NCBI GenBank assembly: GCA_011525625.1
Contig: WYAX01000012.1
Span: forward strand, 62,001-126,000
Reading direction: 5' to 3'
Origin: Nitrospira defluvii
Lineage (GTDB): Bacteria; Nitrospirota; Nitrospiria; Nitrospirales; Nitrospiraceae
Length of the DNA stretch: 64,000 nt
Shown here: piece after piece, positions 8,507 to 17,630 of the stretch
Layout of the letters: every line of letters begins with the position of its first letter
Numbering within the stretch: position 1 is the first letter of the stretch
Notes under the pieces: model-generated
Databases searched by the model: none
Seen by the model: the letters and a program-made list of their open reading frames with translations, nothing else
Told to the model about the DNA's origin: nothing
Position numbers and translations under genes: made by a program

Positions 8507-9490
8507 ATGTCGCGGCGTCCTCGTCGGTCGACCCCCCGGGCTGGTCTCGGGAAAGATTTCCTGGATTTGCTTTCGATCCCCACGGAGGAGTTGAAGGGCT
8601 TATTGCGTCTCGCCGTGCGACTGAAGGCGAAGCAGCGGGGCCGCGTGCCCCATCCTCTTCTGCCTGGGCGTATGTTGGGCCTGCTCTTTCAGAAGCCGTC
8701 GACCAGGACCCGTGTGTCATTCGAGGCGGGGATGAATCAGCTGGGCGGCCAGGCCATGGTGCTGCCGATGGGCGACATCCAGTTGTCCCGCGGCGAGACG
8801 GTCGCAGACACCGCCCATGTCTTGTCACGCTATCTGGACGCCATTGTGCTGCGGACGTTTGACCACGCCATTGCCGAAGAGTGGGCGCGAGAGGCCAGCA
8901 TCCCGATCATCAACGGTCTGACCGATCTCAATCACCCCTGCCAGGCCCTATCCGATCTACTGACGATTCAGGAAAAGAAGCGGCGATTGAAGGGGCTCAA
9001 GATCGCATACGTCGGGGATGGCAATAATGTGACGAACTCGCTCATTGAGGCCGCGGCCAAGACGGGCATGACGATCGCCGTGGGGTGCCCGCCTGGATAT
9101 CAGCCGAACCGGGGCATTGTGGATCGAGCCCGAGAGGAAGCTCGGCAGACGGGGGCGGTAATCGAAATCGGGGCCGATCCGTTGGTGGCCGTGAAAGGTG
9201 CCGACGTGGTGTATACGGACGTCTGGATCAGCATGGGGCAAGAGCGAGAGCAAGCCAAGCGGCTCAAGATCTTGGCCCCGTATCAGCTGAATGCACGACT
9301 GCTGAAGCAGGCGAAGCAGGACGCATTGGTGATGCACTGCCTGCCCGCTCACCGTGGCGAAGAAATCAGCGCCGAGGTGTTGGACGGACCTCAGTCTGTT
9401 GTGTTCGACCAGGCCGAAAACCGGTTGCACATGCAGAAGGCGATTCTGGTCAGCCTCCTCGGGAAAACCTCGCAGACACGCAGGAAGTAA
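8507..9490 (+). CDS. argF: Ornithine carbamoyltransferase
   Basis: Transfers the carbamoyl group from carbamoyl phosphate to ornithine, giving citrulline. The carbamoyl-phosphate motif STRTR is at residues 65-69, the HPCQ motif at 143-146 and the ornithine-loop HCLP near residue 278, so it is an OTCase rather than an ATCase. Length of 327 residues includes a short basic N-terminal extension (MSRRPRRS). It lies between argD and argG in the same operon. The chosen ATG gives the family-typical length; the upstream frame overlaps argD. Confidence 0.94.
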   Translation: MSRRPRRSTPRAGLGKDFLDLLSIPTEELKGLLRLAVRLKAKQRGRVPHPLLPGRMLGLLFQKPSTRTRVSFEAGMNQLGGQAMVLPMGDIQLSRGETVADTAHVLSRYLDAIVLRTFDHAIAEEWAREASIPIINGLTDLNHPCQALSDLLTIQEKKRRLKGLKIAYVGDGNNVTNSLIEAAAKTGMTIAVGCPPGYQPNRGIVDRAREEARQTGAVIEIGADPLVAVKGADVVYTDVWISMGQEREQAKRLKILAPYQLNARLLKQAKQDALVMHCLPAHRGEEISAEVLDGPQSVVFDQAENRLHMQKAILVSLLGKTSQTRRK

Positions 9491-9501
9491 AAAGGAGTGG
9501 T

Positions 9502-10719
9502 ATGAGTCAGTCGTCGTACAAGAAAGTGGTGCTGGCCTATTCGGGCGGATTGGATACCTCGGTCATTCTGAAATGGCTCGAAGAGGTGTATGGCTGCGAA
9601 GTCGTGGCGTTTTGCGCCGATCTCGGGCAAGGCGAAGACCTGAAGGCCATCAAGAAAAAGGCCCAGTCCCTGGGTGTGAAGAAAGTGTATGTCGAGGATT
9701 TGCGGGAGACTTTCGTCAAGGATCACGTATTCCCCATGTTGCGCGGGAACGCGATCTACGAGGGGAGCTATCTCTTAGGTACGTCGATTGCGCGCCCGCT
9801 CATCGCCAAACGGCAAATCGAGATTGCTGCTCAAGAGGGCGCTGCAGCGGTCTGCCACGGTGCAACCGGGAAGGGCAACGATCAGGTCCGGTTCGAGCTG
9901 ACGTACATGGCCCTGCATCCGCAGATCAAGATTATTGCCCCGTGGCGGGAATGGACCATGCGGTCGCGCCGGGAGTTGATCGAGTATGCGGAGAAACACG
10001 GTATTCCGGTGACCGCCACGAAGGCGAAACCGTACAGCATGGACATGAACCTATTTCACACGAGTTACGAAGGCGGCATTCTGGAAGATCCATGGCAGGC
10101 TCCGCCGGAAGAAATTTTTGTGATGTCGGTCTCTCCTGAGCGGGCTCCGGGCAAAGCGCGGGAAGTGGAAATCGAGTATGTCGCCGGCGATCCGGTCGCG
10201 GTGGACGGCAAGAAAATGCGTCCAGCCGCGTTGCTGGCCCATCTCAATATCTTGGGCGGAGAGCACGGTGTCGGTCGAGTCGATTTGGTGGAAAACCGCT
10301 ATGTCGGCATGAAGTCTCGTGGCGTGTATGAGACCCCGGGCGGTACGATTCTGCATGCGGCGCATCGAGGCTTGGAGTCCCTGACCATGGATCGGGAAGT
10401 GCTGCACTTGCGGGACAGCCTGATCCCGCGGTATGCGGAGCTGATCTACTACGGATATTGGTACGCACCCGAACGTGAGATGCTGCAGGTCGCGCTCGAT
10501 GAAGCCCAAAAGGATGTCACCGGCACTGTTCGGGTGAAGCTGTATAAGGGGAATTGCACGGTGGTCGGACGGAAGTCTCCACGTTCCCTGTACCGCCTGG
10601 ATATGGCGACCTTCGAAGAAGATGATGTCTATCGACAGAAAGATGCGGAAGGGTTTATTCGCCTGAATGCGCTGCGGTTGGCCATTCGCGCGCAACGCAA
10701 GAAGAGGTCGGCTCGGTAA
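9502..10719 (+). CDS. argG: Argininosuccinate synthase
   Basis: Joins citrulline and aspartate using ATP (AMP-forming). The N-terminal PP-loop ATP-pyrophosphatase motif SGGLDTS is at residues 14-20. The segments [12 protein letters not shown] and [11 protein letters not shown] are diagnostic for the family, and 405 residues is normal. The start at 9502 has AAAGGAG 7 nt upstream. The stop codon overlaps the argH ATG by one base (TAATG), indicating tight coupling. Confidence 0.96.
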   Translation: MSQSSYKKVVLAYSGGLDTSVILKWLEEVYGCEVVAFCADLGQGEDLKAIKKKAQSLGVKKVYVEDLRETFVKDHVFPMLRGNAIYEGSYLLGTSIARPLIAKRQIEIAAQEGAAAVCHGATGKGNDQVRFELTYMALHPQIKIIAPWREWTMRSRRELIEYAEKHGIPVTATKAKPYSMDMNLFHTSYEGGILEDPWQAPPEEIFVMSVSPERAPGKAREVEIEYVAGDPVAVDGKKMRPAALLAHLNILGGEHGVGRVDLVENRYVGMKSRGVYETPGGTILHAAHRGLESLTMDREVLHLRDSLIPRYAELIYYGYWYAPEREMLQVALDEAQKDVTGTVRVKLYKGNCTVVGRKSPRSLYRLDMATFEEDDVYRQKDAEGFIRLNALRLAIRAQRKKRSAR

Positions 10720-12173
10720 TGGCCAAATCTACGTCTGCGGGCACTCGCGCGTCGAAGTCTGCTCCCCCTGCACCTCCCTCCGGACGGGCCCTGCCTAAAG
10801 GGAAAGCCTGGGGCGGTCGATTCGCTGAGCACACCGACCGTCTGGTGGAGCAGTTCACCACGTCATTGGCCTATGATCGACGACTCTATCCCTACGACAT
10901 TCAAGGGAGCATCGCGCACTGTCAGACGCTCGAACGGGCCGGGGTGTTGACGGCCAAGGAAGCGGCGCAGTTGGTGCGCGGCTTGGAGCGCGTGAAGCGC
11001 GAATTGGATGGGGGACGTTTCCCCTTCTTGCCCCTAGACGAAGACATTCACATGGCGATCGAACGTCGACTGACGGAGCTGATTGGCCCGCTTGGTGGAA
11101 AACTGCACACGGGGCGAAGCCGTAACGACCAGGTGGCGTTGGACCTGCGGCTCTTTTTGCGCGATGTCGTCTCACGTGTGATGGGGCAGATTCAGGAGTT
11201 CCGGCGTGTACTGGTGGGGCAAGCGCGTGCGCATCTCGATGTTGTGATGCCGGGATATACGCATCTGCAGCGAGCACAGCCGGTCTTGATGGCGCATCAC
11301 TTTCTGGCCTATGTCGAAATGCTCGAACGCGATTGGGGGCGACTCCGGGATTGTCGGACCCGCCTGAATGTCATGCCGCTGGGGTCCGGCGCGCTTGCCG
11401 GCTCGAACTATCCCGTTGACCGTCGATACACGGCCTCGCTCCTGGACTTTCCGTCGGTGACGCACAACAGTCTCGACGCGGTTTCGGATCGCGATGCTGT
11501 GGTGGAAGTTCTTGGCGCATTGTCCCTGATCATGATGCACCTCTCCCGATTGAGTGAGGAGCTGATTCTTTGGGCGTCCCAGGAGTTTCGGTACGTGGAC
11601 TTGCCGGACACATTTTGTACCGGCAGCAGCATGATGCCGCAAAAGAAGAATCCCGATGTGCCGGAGCTGGTACGCGGCAAGACGGGGCGTGTCTATGGCC
11701 ATTTGATGGGGACGCTGACGCTGCTGAAGGGGCTGCCGCTCAGCTACAATCGTGATCTGCAAGAAGATAAGGAAGCCCTGTTCGACGCCGTGGACACGAC
11801 GGAACAGTCGTTGGTACTTTGCACCGAACTGATGCGACGGCTTGTCGTCAACACGGCGGTGTTAGCCGAGGCCGCTGAAGGCGGTGGCATGTTGGCGACG
11901 GAGTTGGCGGATTACCTGGTGACACAAGGGGTGCCGTTCCGGGAGGCCCATTCCATTACCGGACAGATTGTGCGATTCTCGTTGGAGCAACACCGCCCGC
12001 TGCAACACCTGACGTTGAAGGAGTTGCAGGGATTTTCGCCTCGCTTCGGGCAGGACGTGCTGCAGTGTCTGACCGTGCGAGGGGCCATCAATCGAAAGAA
12101 TCAGATCGGCGGCACGGCGCGGCGTCGGGTAGAAGCGAGAATCAAGGAGCTTGAAAAGGCATTGAAGCGATGA
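10719..12173 (+). CDS. argH: Argininosuccinate lyase
   Basis: Last step of arginine synthesis, cleaving argininosuccinate to arginine and fumarate. The fumarase/aspartase superfamily signature GSSMMPQKKNPD carries the catalytic serine. HTGRSRNDQVALDLRLF and YTHLQRAQPV are also typical. At 484 residues it is about 20 longer than usual because of an Ala/Ser/Pro-rich, basic N-terminal extension (residues 1-28) before KAWGGRF. The TAATG overlap with argG supports the long start. The 3' end overlaps the following lipoprotein gene by 4 bp (ATGA). Confidence 0.95.
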   Translation: MAKSTSAGTRASKSAPPAPPSGRALPKGKAWGGRFAEHTDRLVEQFTTSLAYDRRLYPYDIQGSIAHCQTLERAGVLTAKEAAQLVRGLERVKRELDGGRFPFLPLDEDIHMAIERRLTELIGPLGGKLHTGRSRNDQVALDLRLFLRDVVSRVMGQIQEFRRVLVGQARAHLDVVMPGYTHLQRAQPVLMAHHFLAYVEMLERDWGRLRDCRTRLNVMPLGSGALAGSNYPVDRRYTASLLDFPSVTHNSLDAVSDRDAVVEVLGALSLIMMHLSRLSEELILWASQEFRYVDLPDTFCTGSSMMPQKKNPDVPELVRGKTGRVYGHLMGTLTLLKGLPLSYNRDLQEDKEALFDAVDTTEQSLVLCTELMRRLVVNTAVLAEAAEGGGMLATELADYLVTQGVPFREAHSITGQIVRFSLEQHRPLQHLTLKELQGFSPRFGQDVLQCLTVRGAINRKNQIGGTARRRVEARIKELEKALKR

Positions 12174-12472
12174 AGTCGTTCGGCGGGAGGCGCGTGCATC
12201 TGCGCGGCCGTCCTGCTGCCGCGTTGTTCGCTGTACTTGGATTGGCCGGGTGTGGGGTCTTGGGTGCTCCGATTCCTCCCGAAGATGTCGGAGTCGCGCC
12301 GATCATCGAGCGTCAATTGAGGCGGGAGGGGCTGTTGGCCGCCGGTGCCAATGTGTACGGTTCGGCGTCACGGCCGAGTGCGCCTACGGGGGTAACGATT
12401 GAGGAGGCACCGATCCCGCCGGAGCCTGACCCGTTGCCGACCCCTCCCCTGCGGATGATGGGCACGAGATAG
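12170..12472 (+). CDS. Small lipoprotein, LptM/YifL-like
   Basis: Lipoprotein of 100 residues with an arginine-rich N-region, a hydrophobic core and a lipobox ending LAGC. The mature protein is Pro-rich with the start CGVLGAPIPPE. The pattern CGxxGxPxPP and the position just upstream of lysA recall LptM (YifL), the small partner of the LPS translocon LptD, which is found before lysA/dapF in many diderm genomes. The resemblance is by pattern and context only; the mature part is longer than E. coli LptM. The start overlaps the argH stop (ATGA), so it is translated with the arg operon. Confidence 0.6.
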   Translation: MKSFGGRRVHLRGRPAAALFAVLGLAGCGVLGAPIPPEDVGVAPIIERQLRREGLLAAGANVYGSASRPSAPTGVTIEEAPIPPEPDPLPTPPLRMMGTR

Positions 12473-12571
12473 GCGTCGGTTGTGCCACGCTCCACGCGGT
12501 CTGGTCGTGGGGGCCCTCCCCTATCGGAATGAGGAGAGTCGAGTTGGACTTGTTGATCGAGGATTACGACC

Positions 12572-13834
12572 ATGCATGATTTTCACTATCGGGAAGGCGA
12601 ATTGTACTGTGAGGATGTGCCGCTGTCGCGCATTGCGAAGGAAGTGGGCACACCTTGTTATGTCTATAGCCATCACACCCTGGTGAGGCATTTCCGTGTG
12701 TACGATGGCGCCTTTAAGAACATCCCGCACATTGTGGCCTTTGCGATGAAGGCGAATTCGAACCTGGCTGTGTTGCGGCTCATGGCGAAAGAAGGAAGCG
12801 GCGTGGACATCGTTTCCGGCGGAGAACTGTATCGTGCCTTGAAGGCGGGAGTGCCGCCTACGAAGATCGTCTTTGCCGGGGTCGGGAAAAAGCCTGAAGA
12901 AATCGCTGAGGCCTTGAAGGCCGATATCTTGATGTTCAACGTCGAATCGTCGGCGGAACTGCAGGCGATCAACGAGGTGGCGGCATCCATGGGCGTCAAG
13001 GCTCGGGTGGCCCTGCGAATCAATCCCGACATCGATCCCAAGACGCATCCCTACATTTCCACCGGCCTGAAGAAGAGTAAATTCGGTATCGCGGCCGATC
13101 GTGCGATCGAGGAGTTCAAGGCTGCCGCTGCATTCAGCCATATTAAGGTGGTGGGGCTGCACGCGCACATCGGTTCACAGCTGACGCAAGTGACCCCCTT
13201 TGTTGAGTCACTGAAGAAGGTGCTGGCGTTGGTGCAGGCGTTGGCGGAGCAAGGAATTCCTCTTCGGTACATCAACATCGGCGGTGGGTTAGGCATTACC
13301 TATTCCGATGAAACGCCTCCCCAACCGAAAGACCTGGCTGAGGCGATTTCGCCTCTCGTGCGTGATTTGAAGTGCGTGCTGATCATGGAGCCGGGTCGTG
13401 TGATTGTGGGTAACGCCGGCGTGTTGCTCACCAAGGTACTGTATGCAAAAGATGGCGAAGCCAAACGGTTTCTGATTGTCGATGCCGCGATGAATGACCT
13501 GATTCGTCCCAGTCTCTACGATGCGTACCATGATATTCGACCGGTGTATGAAGCCGCAGCTCACGGCGAGAAGAAGACCGTGGATGTGGTCGGCCCTGTG
13601 TGCGAGTCAGGAGATTTCTTGGCGAAGGATCGTGTCATGCCGGCCCTGAATGCCGGAGAACTCATGGCGGTCATGAGCGCAGGGGCCTATGGGTTTGTCA
13701 TGTCCTCGAACTACAATTCGCGGCCGCGCGTGCCGGAGGTTCTGGTGCATGAGGGGCAAATCCACGTCATTCGCTCGCGTGAGAGTTATGAGGATTTGGT
13801 GCGAGGGGAGGAGATTCCGGAGTTTCTCGCGTAG
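12572..13834 (+). CDS. lysA: Diaminopimelate decarboxylase
   Basis: PLP enzyme that decarboxylates meso-diaminopimelate to lysine. It belongs to the alanine-racemase-like fold-III decarboxylases: PLP lysine K60 in VAFAMKANSN, the glycine loop INIGGGLGI, and the substrate motif VGPVCESGDFLAKDR with the catalytic Cys. Its 420 residues are typical. It lies 100 bp after the lipoprotein gene and 34 bp before dapA. Together with dapA, dapB and the distant dapL it covers lysine synthesis except for aspartate kinase, semialdehyde dehydrogenase and the DapF epimerase, which are not in the window. Confidence 0.95.
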   Translation: MHDFHYREGELYCEDVPLSRIAKEVGTPCYVYSHHTLVRHFRVYDGAFKNIPHIVAFAMKANSNLAVLRLMAKEGSGVDIVSGGELYRALKAGVPPTKIVFAGVGKKPEEIAEALKADILMFNVESSAELQAINEVAASMGVKARVALRINPDIDPKTHPYISTGLKKSKFGIAADRAIEEFKAAAAFSHIKVVGLHAHIGSQLTQVTPFVESLKKVLALVQALAEQGIPLRYINIGGGLGITYSDETPPQPKDLAEAISPLVRDLKCVLIMEPGRVIVGNAGVLLTKVLYAKDGEAKRFLIVDAAMNDLIRPSLYDAYHDIRPVYEAAAHGEKKTVDVVGPVCESGDFLAKDRVMPALNAGELMAVMSAGAYGFVMSSNYNSRPRVPEVLVHEGQIHVIRSRESYEDLVRGEEIPEFLA

Positions 13835-13868
13835 GGTGGTCTTTACTGTCTTTGAGATGGAGCGCTGA

Positions 13869-14741
13869 ATGTTTACAGGGTCTTTGGTTGCCATTGTCAC
13901 GCCGTTCAAGAACGGTAAGCTGGACGAGCGGTCCCTCGGCGATCTCATCGAATGGCAGATCAGCAGTGGTACTCACGGGATCGTGCCATGCGGGACCACC
14001 GGTGAGTCGGCCACGCTGACCCACGCTGAGCATGATCGGGTGGTGGCGTTCACCGTAGAGGTCGTGAGAAGGCGGGTTCCGGTCGTCGCGGGGACGGGAT
14101 CCAACAGCACCGATGAGGCGATTGCCCTGACGAAGCATGCCAAGGTTGCGGGTGTGGACGGCGCGTTGCTGATTACGCCCTATTACAACAAGCCCACCCA
14201 GGAAGGACTGTATCTCCACTACAAGGCGATTGCCGAGGCCGTCGACCTTCCGCTCGTGGTGTACAACATTCCGGGGCGAACCGGGGTGAATATGTTGCCA
14301 AGCACCATCGCGCGTTTGACGGTCTGTCCGACCGTGGTAGCGGTGAAGGAAGGGAGCGGTGCCGTTCAGCAGGCTTCGGAAATCATCCAGCTGTGCGGGG
14401 AGCGATTAACGGTGTTGGCCGGGGATGATGCGTTGACCTTGCCCATGATGGCAGTCGGCGGCAAAGGCGTTATTACAGTGACGGCGAATCTGCTTCCCGC
14501 GAAGATGGCCCAGTTGGTCAATGCGTTTCGTGCCGGTCGAGTCGATGAGGCGCGCATGCTGCACTATCAGCTGTACCCTCTCTTCACAGCGTTGTTTTAT
14601 GAGACCAATCCCATCCCGGTGAAGGAAGCGCTTCATATGATGGGAAAGATTGATCGCGAAATGCGGCTCCCGCTCTGTCCCATGGGGAACGAGAACCGCG
14701 AAAAACTGTTGCAGGTGATGAAGGCCGCCGGCTTGGTCTAA
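13869..14741 (+). CDS. dapA: 4-hydroxy-tetrahydrodipicolinate synthase
   Basis: Condenses pyruvate with aspartate semialdehyde at the entry of the lysine/diaminopimelate branch. It is a TIM barrel of 290 residues. The Schiff-base lysine is K160 in VVAVKEGSG, Y132 of VYNIPGRTG is the proton-relay tyrosine, and CGTTGESATL at 41-50 binds the pyruvate carboxylate. Length is normal and the start is unambiguous. Followed by dapB after 29 bp. Confidence 0.95.
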   Translation: MFTGSLVAIVTPFKNGKLDERSLGDLIEWQISSGTHGIVPCGTTGESATLTHAEHDRVVAFTVEVVRRRVPVVAGTGSNSTDEAIALTKHAKVAGVDGALLITPYYNKPTQEGLYLHYKAIAEAVDLPLVVYNIPGRTGVNMLPSTIARLTVCPTVVAVKEGSGAVQQASEIIQLCGERLTVLAGDDALTLPMMAVGGKGVITVTANLLPAKMAQLVNAFRAGRVDEARMLHYQLYPLFTALFYETNPIPVKEALHMMGKIDREMRLPLCPMGNENREKLLQVMKAAGLV

Positions 14742-14770
14742 CGGCCAGGTTGGTTGTGAAGGATATTGTC

Positions 14771-15574
14771 ATGATCAAGGTTGTTGTTACAGGGGCCGCC
14801 GGACGTATGGGATCTCGGTTGGTGTCCCTGGTCAAAGACTCGGCATTTCTCACATTGGCGGGAGCGGTGGAGAGCAAGGGGCATCATGCTCTTGGCGAAG
14901 ATTCCGGTGAAGTCGCCGGCTGTGGGCATACCGGGGTGCCGATCGTAGAAGATCTGTCCAGTTTAATGGAGCGAGGCGAGGTAGTGGTTGATTTTACTAC
15001 TCCCGCTGCCACCTTGGGACACTTGAGGATTGTCGCTCAACATCGACGAAGCATTGTGGTCGGCACCACTGGCTTCTCTGCCACCGAATTGGACGAGCTT
15101 CGAAGCGTGAGTAAACAGATTCCCTGTGTCTTTTCTCCAAACATGAGTGTTGGAGTCAATGTCATCTACAAGGTGATTGCCGAAATGGCCAAGACGCTCG
15201 GCGAAGACTATGACATCGAGGTAATTGAGGCACACCATCGTCTGAAAAAAGATGCTCCAAGCGGTACCGCCCTCAAGATGGCGGAGGTGCTCGCTCGAGC
15301 GGTCAATCGAGATCTAGGACAGGTTGGAGTTTATTCGCGCAAGGGGCTGATCGGAGAGCGCAAAAAAGGCGAGATTGGGATCCAGACGATTCGTGCAGGA
15401 GACATCGTAGGCGATCATACGGTGATGTTTGGGACCATGGGTGAACGTATTGAAGTCACCCACCGCGCCAGTAGTCGGGACACATTTGCGCGAGGAGCAC
15501 TTCGCGCTGCTCGTTGGGTCGTCAAGCAGCCGCCTGGCCTCTATGACATGCACGATGTGTTGAGTCTAAAGTAG
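14771..15574 (+). CDS. dapB: 4-hydroxy-tetrahydrodipicolinate reductase
   Basis: Reduces the DapA product to tetrahydrodipicolinate with NAD(P)H. The Rossmann motif GAAGRMG lies at residues 8-14, and the active-site segment EAHHRLKKDAPSGTA carries the catalytic His and Lys. There are 267 residues. The ATG at 14771 is chosen because it places the Rossmann fold at the N-terminus and has AAGGAT upstream; the frame is open to 14750. Last gene of the arg-lys run. The stretch after it becomes noticeably AT-richer. Confidence 0.95.
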   Translation: MIKVVVTGAAGRMGSRLVSLVKDSAFLTLAGAVESKGHHALGEDSGEVAGCGHTGVPIVEDLSSLMERGEVVVDFTTPAATLGHLRIVAQHRRSIVVGTTGFSATELDELRSVSKQIPCVFSPNMSVGVNVIYKVIAEMAKTLGEDYDIEVIEAHHRLKKDAPSGTALKMAEVLARAVNRDLGQVGVYSRKGLIGERKKGEIGIQTIRAGDIVGDHTVMFGTMGERIEVTHRASSRDTFARGALRAARWVVKQPPGLYDMHDVLSLK

Positions 15575-15843
15575 GGTGGCTCAACAAGATAGACGTGAGC
15601 CGATCAACAGCGCCCTGGTCTGTGAATCAGAATCGCTTGATCATCTGAGCAGTCTGGCGACAGCGGGGAGCCCAGTTCGCAAACCCATCCTATGGCTCAA
15701 AAATTGGCCAGAACGGATGAGGGAGGCTTTGCGTGCAATGTAAAGCTGATGTCCTGATGGACCGCAGGCCGCAGAAGATGTTCTCATAACACCTTCTTTG
15801 CATTGCAAGTGAGCGCTCTGGGTGCTGATTGTACTGCGACAGA
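15575..15843. other. Gap with weak dyad, no gene
   Basis: No credible coding region in 269 bp. An imperfect inverted repeat (about 15734-15752 against 15789-15807, TGCAATG-T/C-AAAG core) spans the middle. No run of T follows it, so terminator function after dapB is only possible. Confidence 0.3.
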
Positions 15844-15996
15844 CTAATGTCGTGACGTGATCGGTCTCGGTTCTGAATCCGCTGCTTTTCGACGGCCACA
15901 GTTCAGGCACGCCAGTACTGTGATAGCCAAACCAGCATTCAAGTCAACCGCCCGCTCAGGCAACATTGTTCCGCGGCATTTGTCACATTTATGCAT
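15844..15996 (-). CDS. Small zinc-ribbon protein
   Basis: Protein of 50 residues starting MHKCDKCRGTM. Two CxxC knuckles, CDKC (4-7) and CLNC (34-37), are separated by about 26 residues, a rubredoxin/zinc-ribbon arrangement likely to bind one zinc. The frame is open further upstream, but a TATAAG box ends 6 nt before this ATG, so the short leaderless start is preferred. It is too small to assign a role; a regulatory or nucleic-acid-contacting mini-ribbon is a guess. It is divergent from the YHS gene and sits in an AT-richer pocket. Confidence 0.5.
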   Translation of the reverse strand: MHKCDKCRGTMLPERAVDLNAGLAITVLACLNCGRRKAADSEPRPITSRH

Positions 15997-16002
15997 GGAT
16001 GG

Positions 16003-16008
16003 CTTATA
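16003..16008 (-). promoter_or_regulatory. -10 box of small zinc-ribbon gene
   Basis: Minus strand TATAAG ends 6 nt before ATG 15996, so +1 would coincide with the A of the start codon. No good -35 is visible. Confidence 0.35.
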
Positions 16009-16199
16009 ACATTGCTCTGTAGGATAAACCATCCATCTGAAGTACTGTCTCAATAGGGGAAAAGGTCCCGCATAGACGCGAAAGCCTCTGGGCCATTTGG
16101 TCCTACGGTTACCCCTTAAGGGATTGCTCAATCCCAGTAAGTTGTCGAGGTGGTGCGAATTGCGTCAGACATGTAGTAGCCTGTGAATGGAATGCCACA

Positions 16200-16460
16200 A
16201 TGTATAGATTGTTTGTTCTCGCAGCACTATTGGTATTGATCTACTATCTCGTGAGGAGAACTTTCAGGAAGTTGGGCCAGAATGACCTGATGACGAACTC
16301 GAAGGAGGGGAAAAAATCTGGGAAACAGATGATTCAGGATCCTGTCTGCCGGGTGTTTGTTCCGCGAGAACATGCCGTGAGCGAGACAATTGGCGGGCAA
16401 ACATATTTCTTTTGCAGTCGCGATTGTGCAATCGCGTTTCAGAAGCAACTCTCTGCTTAG
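16200..16460 (+). CDS. Membrane-anchored YHS-domain protein
   Basis: Protein of 86 residues with one N-terminal membrane segment (about 3-18), a short basic linker and a C-terminal YHS/TRASH-like metal-binding module: DPVCRVFVPREHAV...YFFCSRDCAIAF, with Cys at about 50, 72 and 76. This resembles the PP0621-type proteins found in many bacteria. A metal-sensing or metal-handling role at the membrane is inferred. The stop overlaps the convergent lipoprotein gene by 4 bp. No ribosome-binding site is seen; a weak TTGCGT (16160) may belong to its promoter. Confidence 0.7.
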   Translation: MYRLFVLAALLVLIYYLVRRTFRKLGQNDLMTNSKEGKKSGKQMIQDPVCRVFVPREHAVSETIGGQTYFFCSRDCAIAFQKQLSA

Positions 16461-16765
16461 CAGCCCGAATAACTCGAATCAGACACCATATTCTCTTTGT
16501 CAAAGTATAAAATCATTTGGCACTCGTTGGTCTTGAAATTAAACAGCGGTGGGCCTGACTTTCCCCCGGCGATTCGACTGTAGATCCACTTTTCTCCCCC
16601 AAAAAACCGGGAGGATTTTGCATCAGGGGGGCCGAGTTCCTTTTCAATCCAGGCTTGATCCTTCCCCTGGTACCGGGTCAAGGAGGCGTCGAGATAGGGA
16701 TTGTGACTGCAGGCCGTTAGGAAGAGGCTGATCATCATGAAACCCAGAGATCTGCGCATGTCCAT
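16457..16765 (-). CDS. Small lipoprotein, SmpA/OmlA-like fold
   Basis: Lipoprotein of 102 residues with signal MDMRRSLGFMMISLF and lipobox LTAC. The mature part (ASLTRYQGKDQAWIEKELGPPD... KWIYSR...ILYFD) has the length and helix-helix-strand pattern of SmpA/BamE-type small outer-membrane lipoproteins, including the phrase ELGPPD. The ATG at 16765 or the one at 16759 may be used; AGGAGG lies 3 and 9 nt upstream respectively. A good promoter is at 16817-16845. Function is not assignable beyond an envelope lipoprotein. Confidence 0.65.
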   Translation of the reverse strand: MDMRRSLGFMMISLFLTACSHNPYLDASLTRYQGKDQAWIEKELGPPDAKSSRFFGGEKWIYSRIAGGKSGPPLFNFKTNECQMILYFDKENMVSDSSYSGC

Positions 16766-16816
16766 GGTCCTCCTAATTTCACGATGCCGGAGTCGCGCTA
16801 TCACGGTCTCGGGAAA

Positions 16817-16845
16817 AGTGTAGCAGTCCCTACTCTCCACTGCAA
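16817..16845 (-). promoter_or_regulatory. Sigma70-type promoter of 16457 lipoprotein
   Basis: Minus strand: TTGCAG, 17-bp spacer, TACACT. Predicted +1 near 16810, leader about 45 nt with AGGAGG. Confidence 0.55.
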
Positions 16846-16874
16846 AACGAGTCTACCATAGGCAAGCTGCCCCG

Positions 16875-16903
16875 TTGCCTTGTTTTCACGTTACTTCTAC
16901 AAT
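16875..16903 (+). promoter_or_regulatory. Sigma70-type promoter of transaldolase gene
   Basis: TTGCCT, 17-bp spacer, TACAAT. Predicted +1 near 16910, leader about 39 nt. It excludes the longer reading frame that begins at 16880. Confidence 0.6.
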
Positions 16904-16948
16904 GACAGCTTCAGACTGACCTGGAGCGCTCGAGGAAAGGATCTTATT

Positions 16949-17596
16949 ATGCAGCTTTATCTCGATACGGCGAACGTCAAAGAAATTCAGGAAGGTGCCA
17001 AACTTGGTCTCATCGATGGTGTGACCACGAATCCCTCCCTTGTGGCAAAGGAAGGGCGTAGTTTCAAGGAAATGCTTCTTGAAATTTGCAAGATGGTCGA
17101 TGGTCCGATCAGTGCCGAGGTCGTCGCGATCGAATCTGAGGCCATGGTCAAAGAGGGCCGAGACCTTGCCAAGGTCCACAAGAACATCGTGGTGAAAGTT
17201 CCGCTCATCCCTGAAGGGCTACGCGCAACCAAGCAGTTGGCGGCGGAGGGAATTCGTGTAAATGTGACCTTATGCTTTTCGCCGACTCAGGCATTGTTGG
17301 CAGCCAAGGCTGGGGCCTGGTGCGTCTCCCCGTTCATTGGACGGTTGGACGATGTCAGTTCAGATGGTATGGCGCTGATCCGACAGATTGTCAGCATCTA
17401 TAAAAATTATGATTTCAAGACGCAAGTCCTGGTGGCGAGCGTCCGTCATCCCCAGCATGTGGTCGAGGCGGCGTTGGCGGGGGGGCATATTTGCACGATG
17501 CCCTATGCGGTGTTTCAGCAACTCATCAAGCACCCGTTGACCGATCTCGGCTTGAAGAAGTTTCTGGCCGATTGGGAGGCGATGAATAAAAAGTAG
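16949..17596 (+). CDS. tal: Transaldolase, short TalC/FSA type
   Basis: Pentose-phosphate enzyme moving a dihydroxyacetone unit between sugar phosphates. The 215-residue protein belongs to the short transaldolase/fructose-6-phosphate aldolase group: [14 protein letters not shown] at the N-terminus, [13 protein letters not shown] at 24-36, and the Schiff-base lysine K83 in [12 protein letters not shown]. The start at 16949 matches the family N-terminus and lies downstream of a good promoter. Whether it acts as transaldolase or fructose-6-phosphate aldolase cannot be settled by eye; transaldolase is the commoner activity. Confidence 0.92.
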   Translation: MQLYLDTANVKEIQEGAKLGLIDGVTTNPSLVAKEGRSFKEMLLEICKMVDGPISAEVVAIESEAMVKEGRDLAKVHKNIVVKVPLIPEGLRATKQLAAEGIRVNVTLCFSPTQALLAAKAGAWCVSPFIGRLDDVSSDGMALIRQIVSIYKNYDFKTQVLVASVRHPQHVVEAALAGGHICTMPYAVFQQLIKHPLTDLGLKKFLADWEAMNKK

Positions 17597-17630
17597 CCGG
17601 AGTTCAGGCTCGGTTCGTGGCCGACACGTC

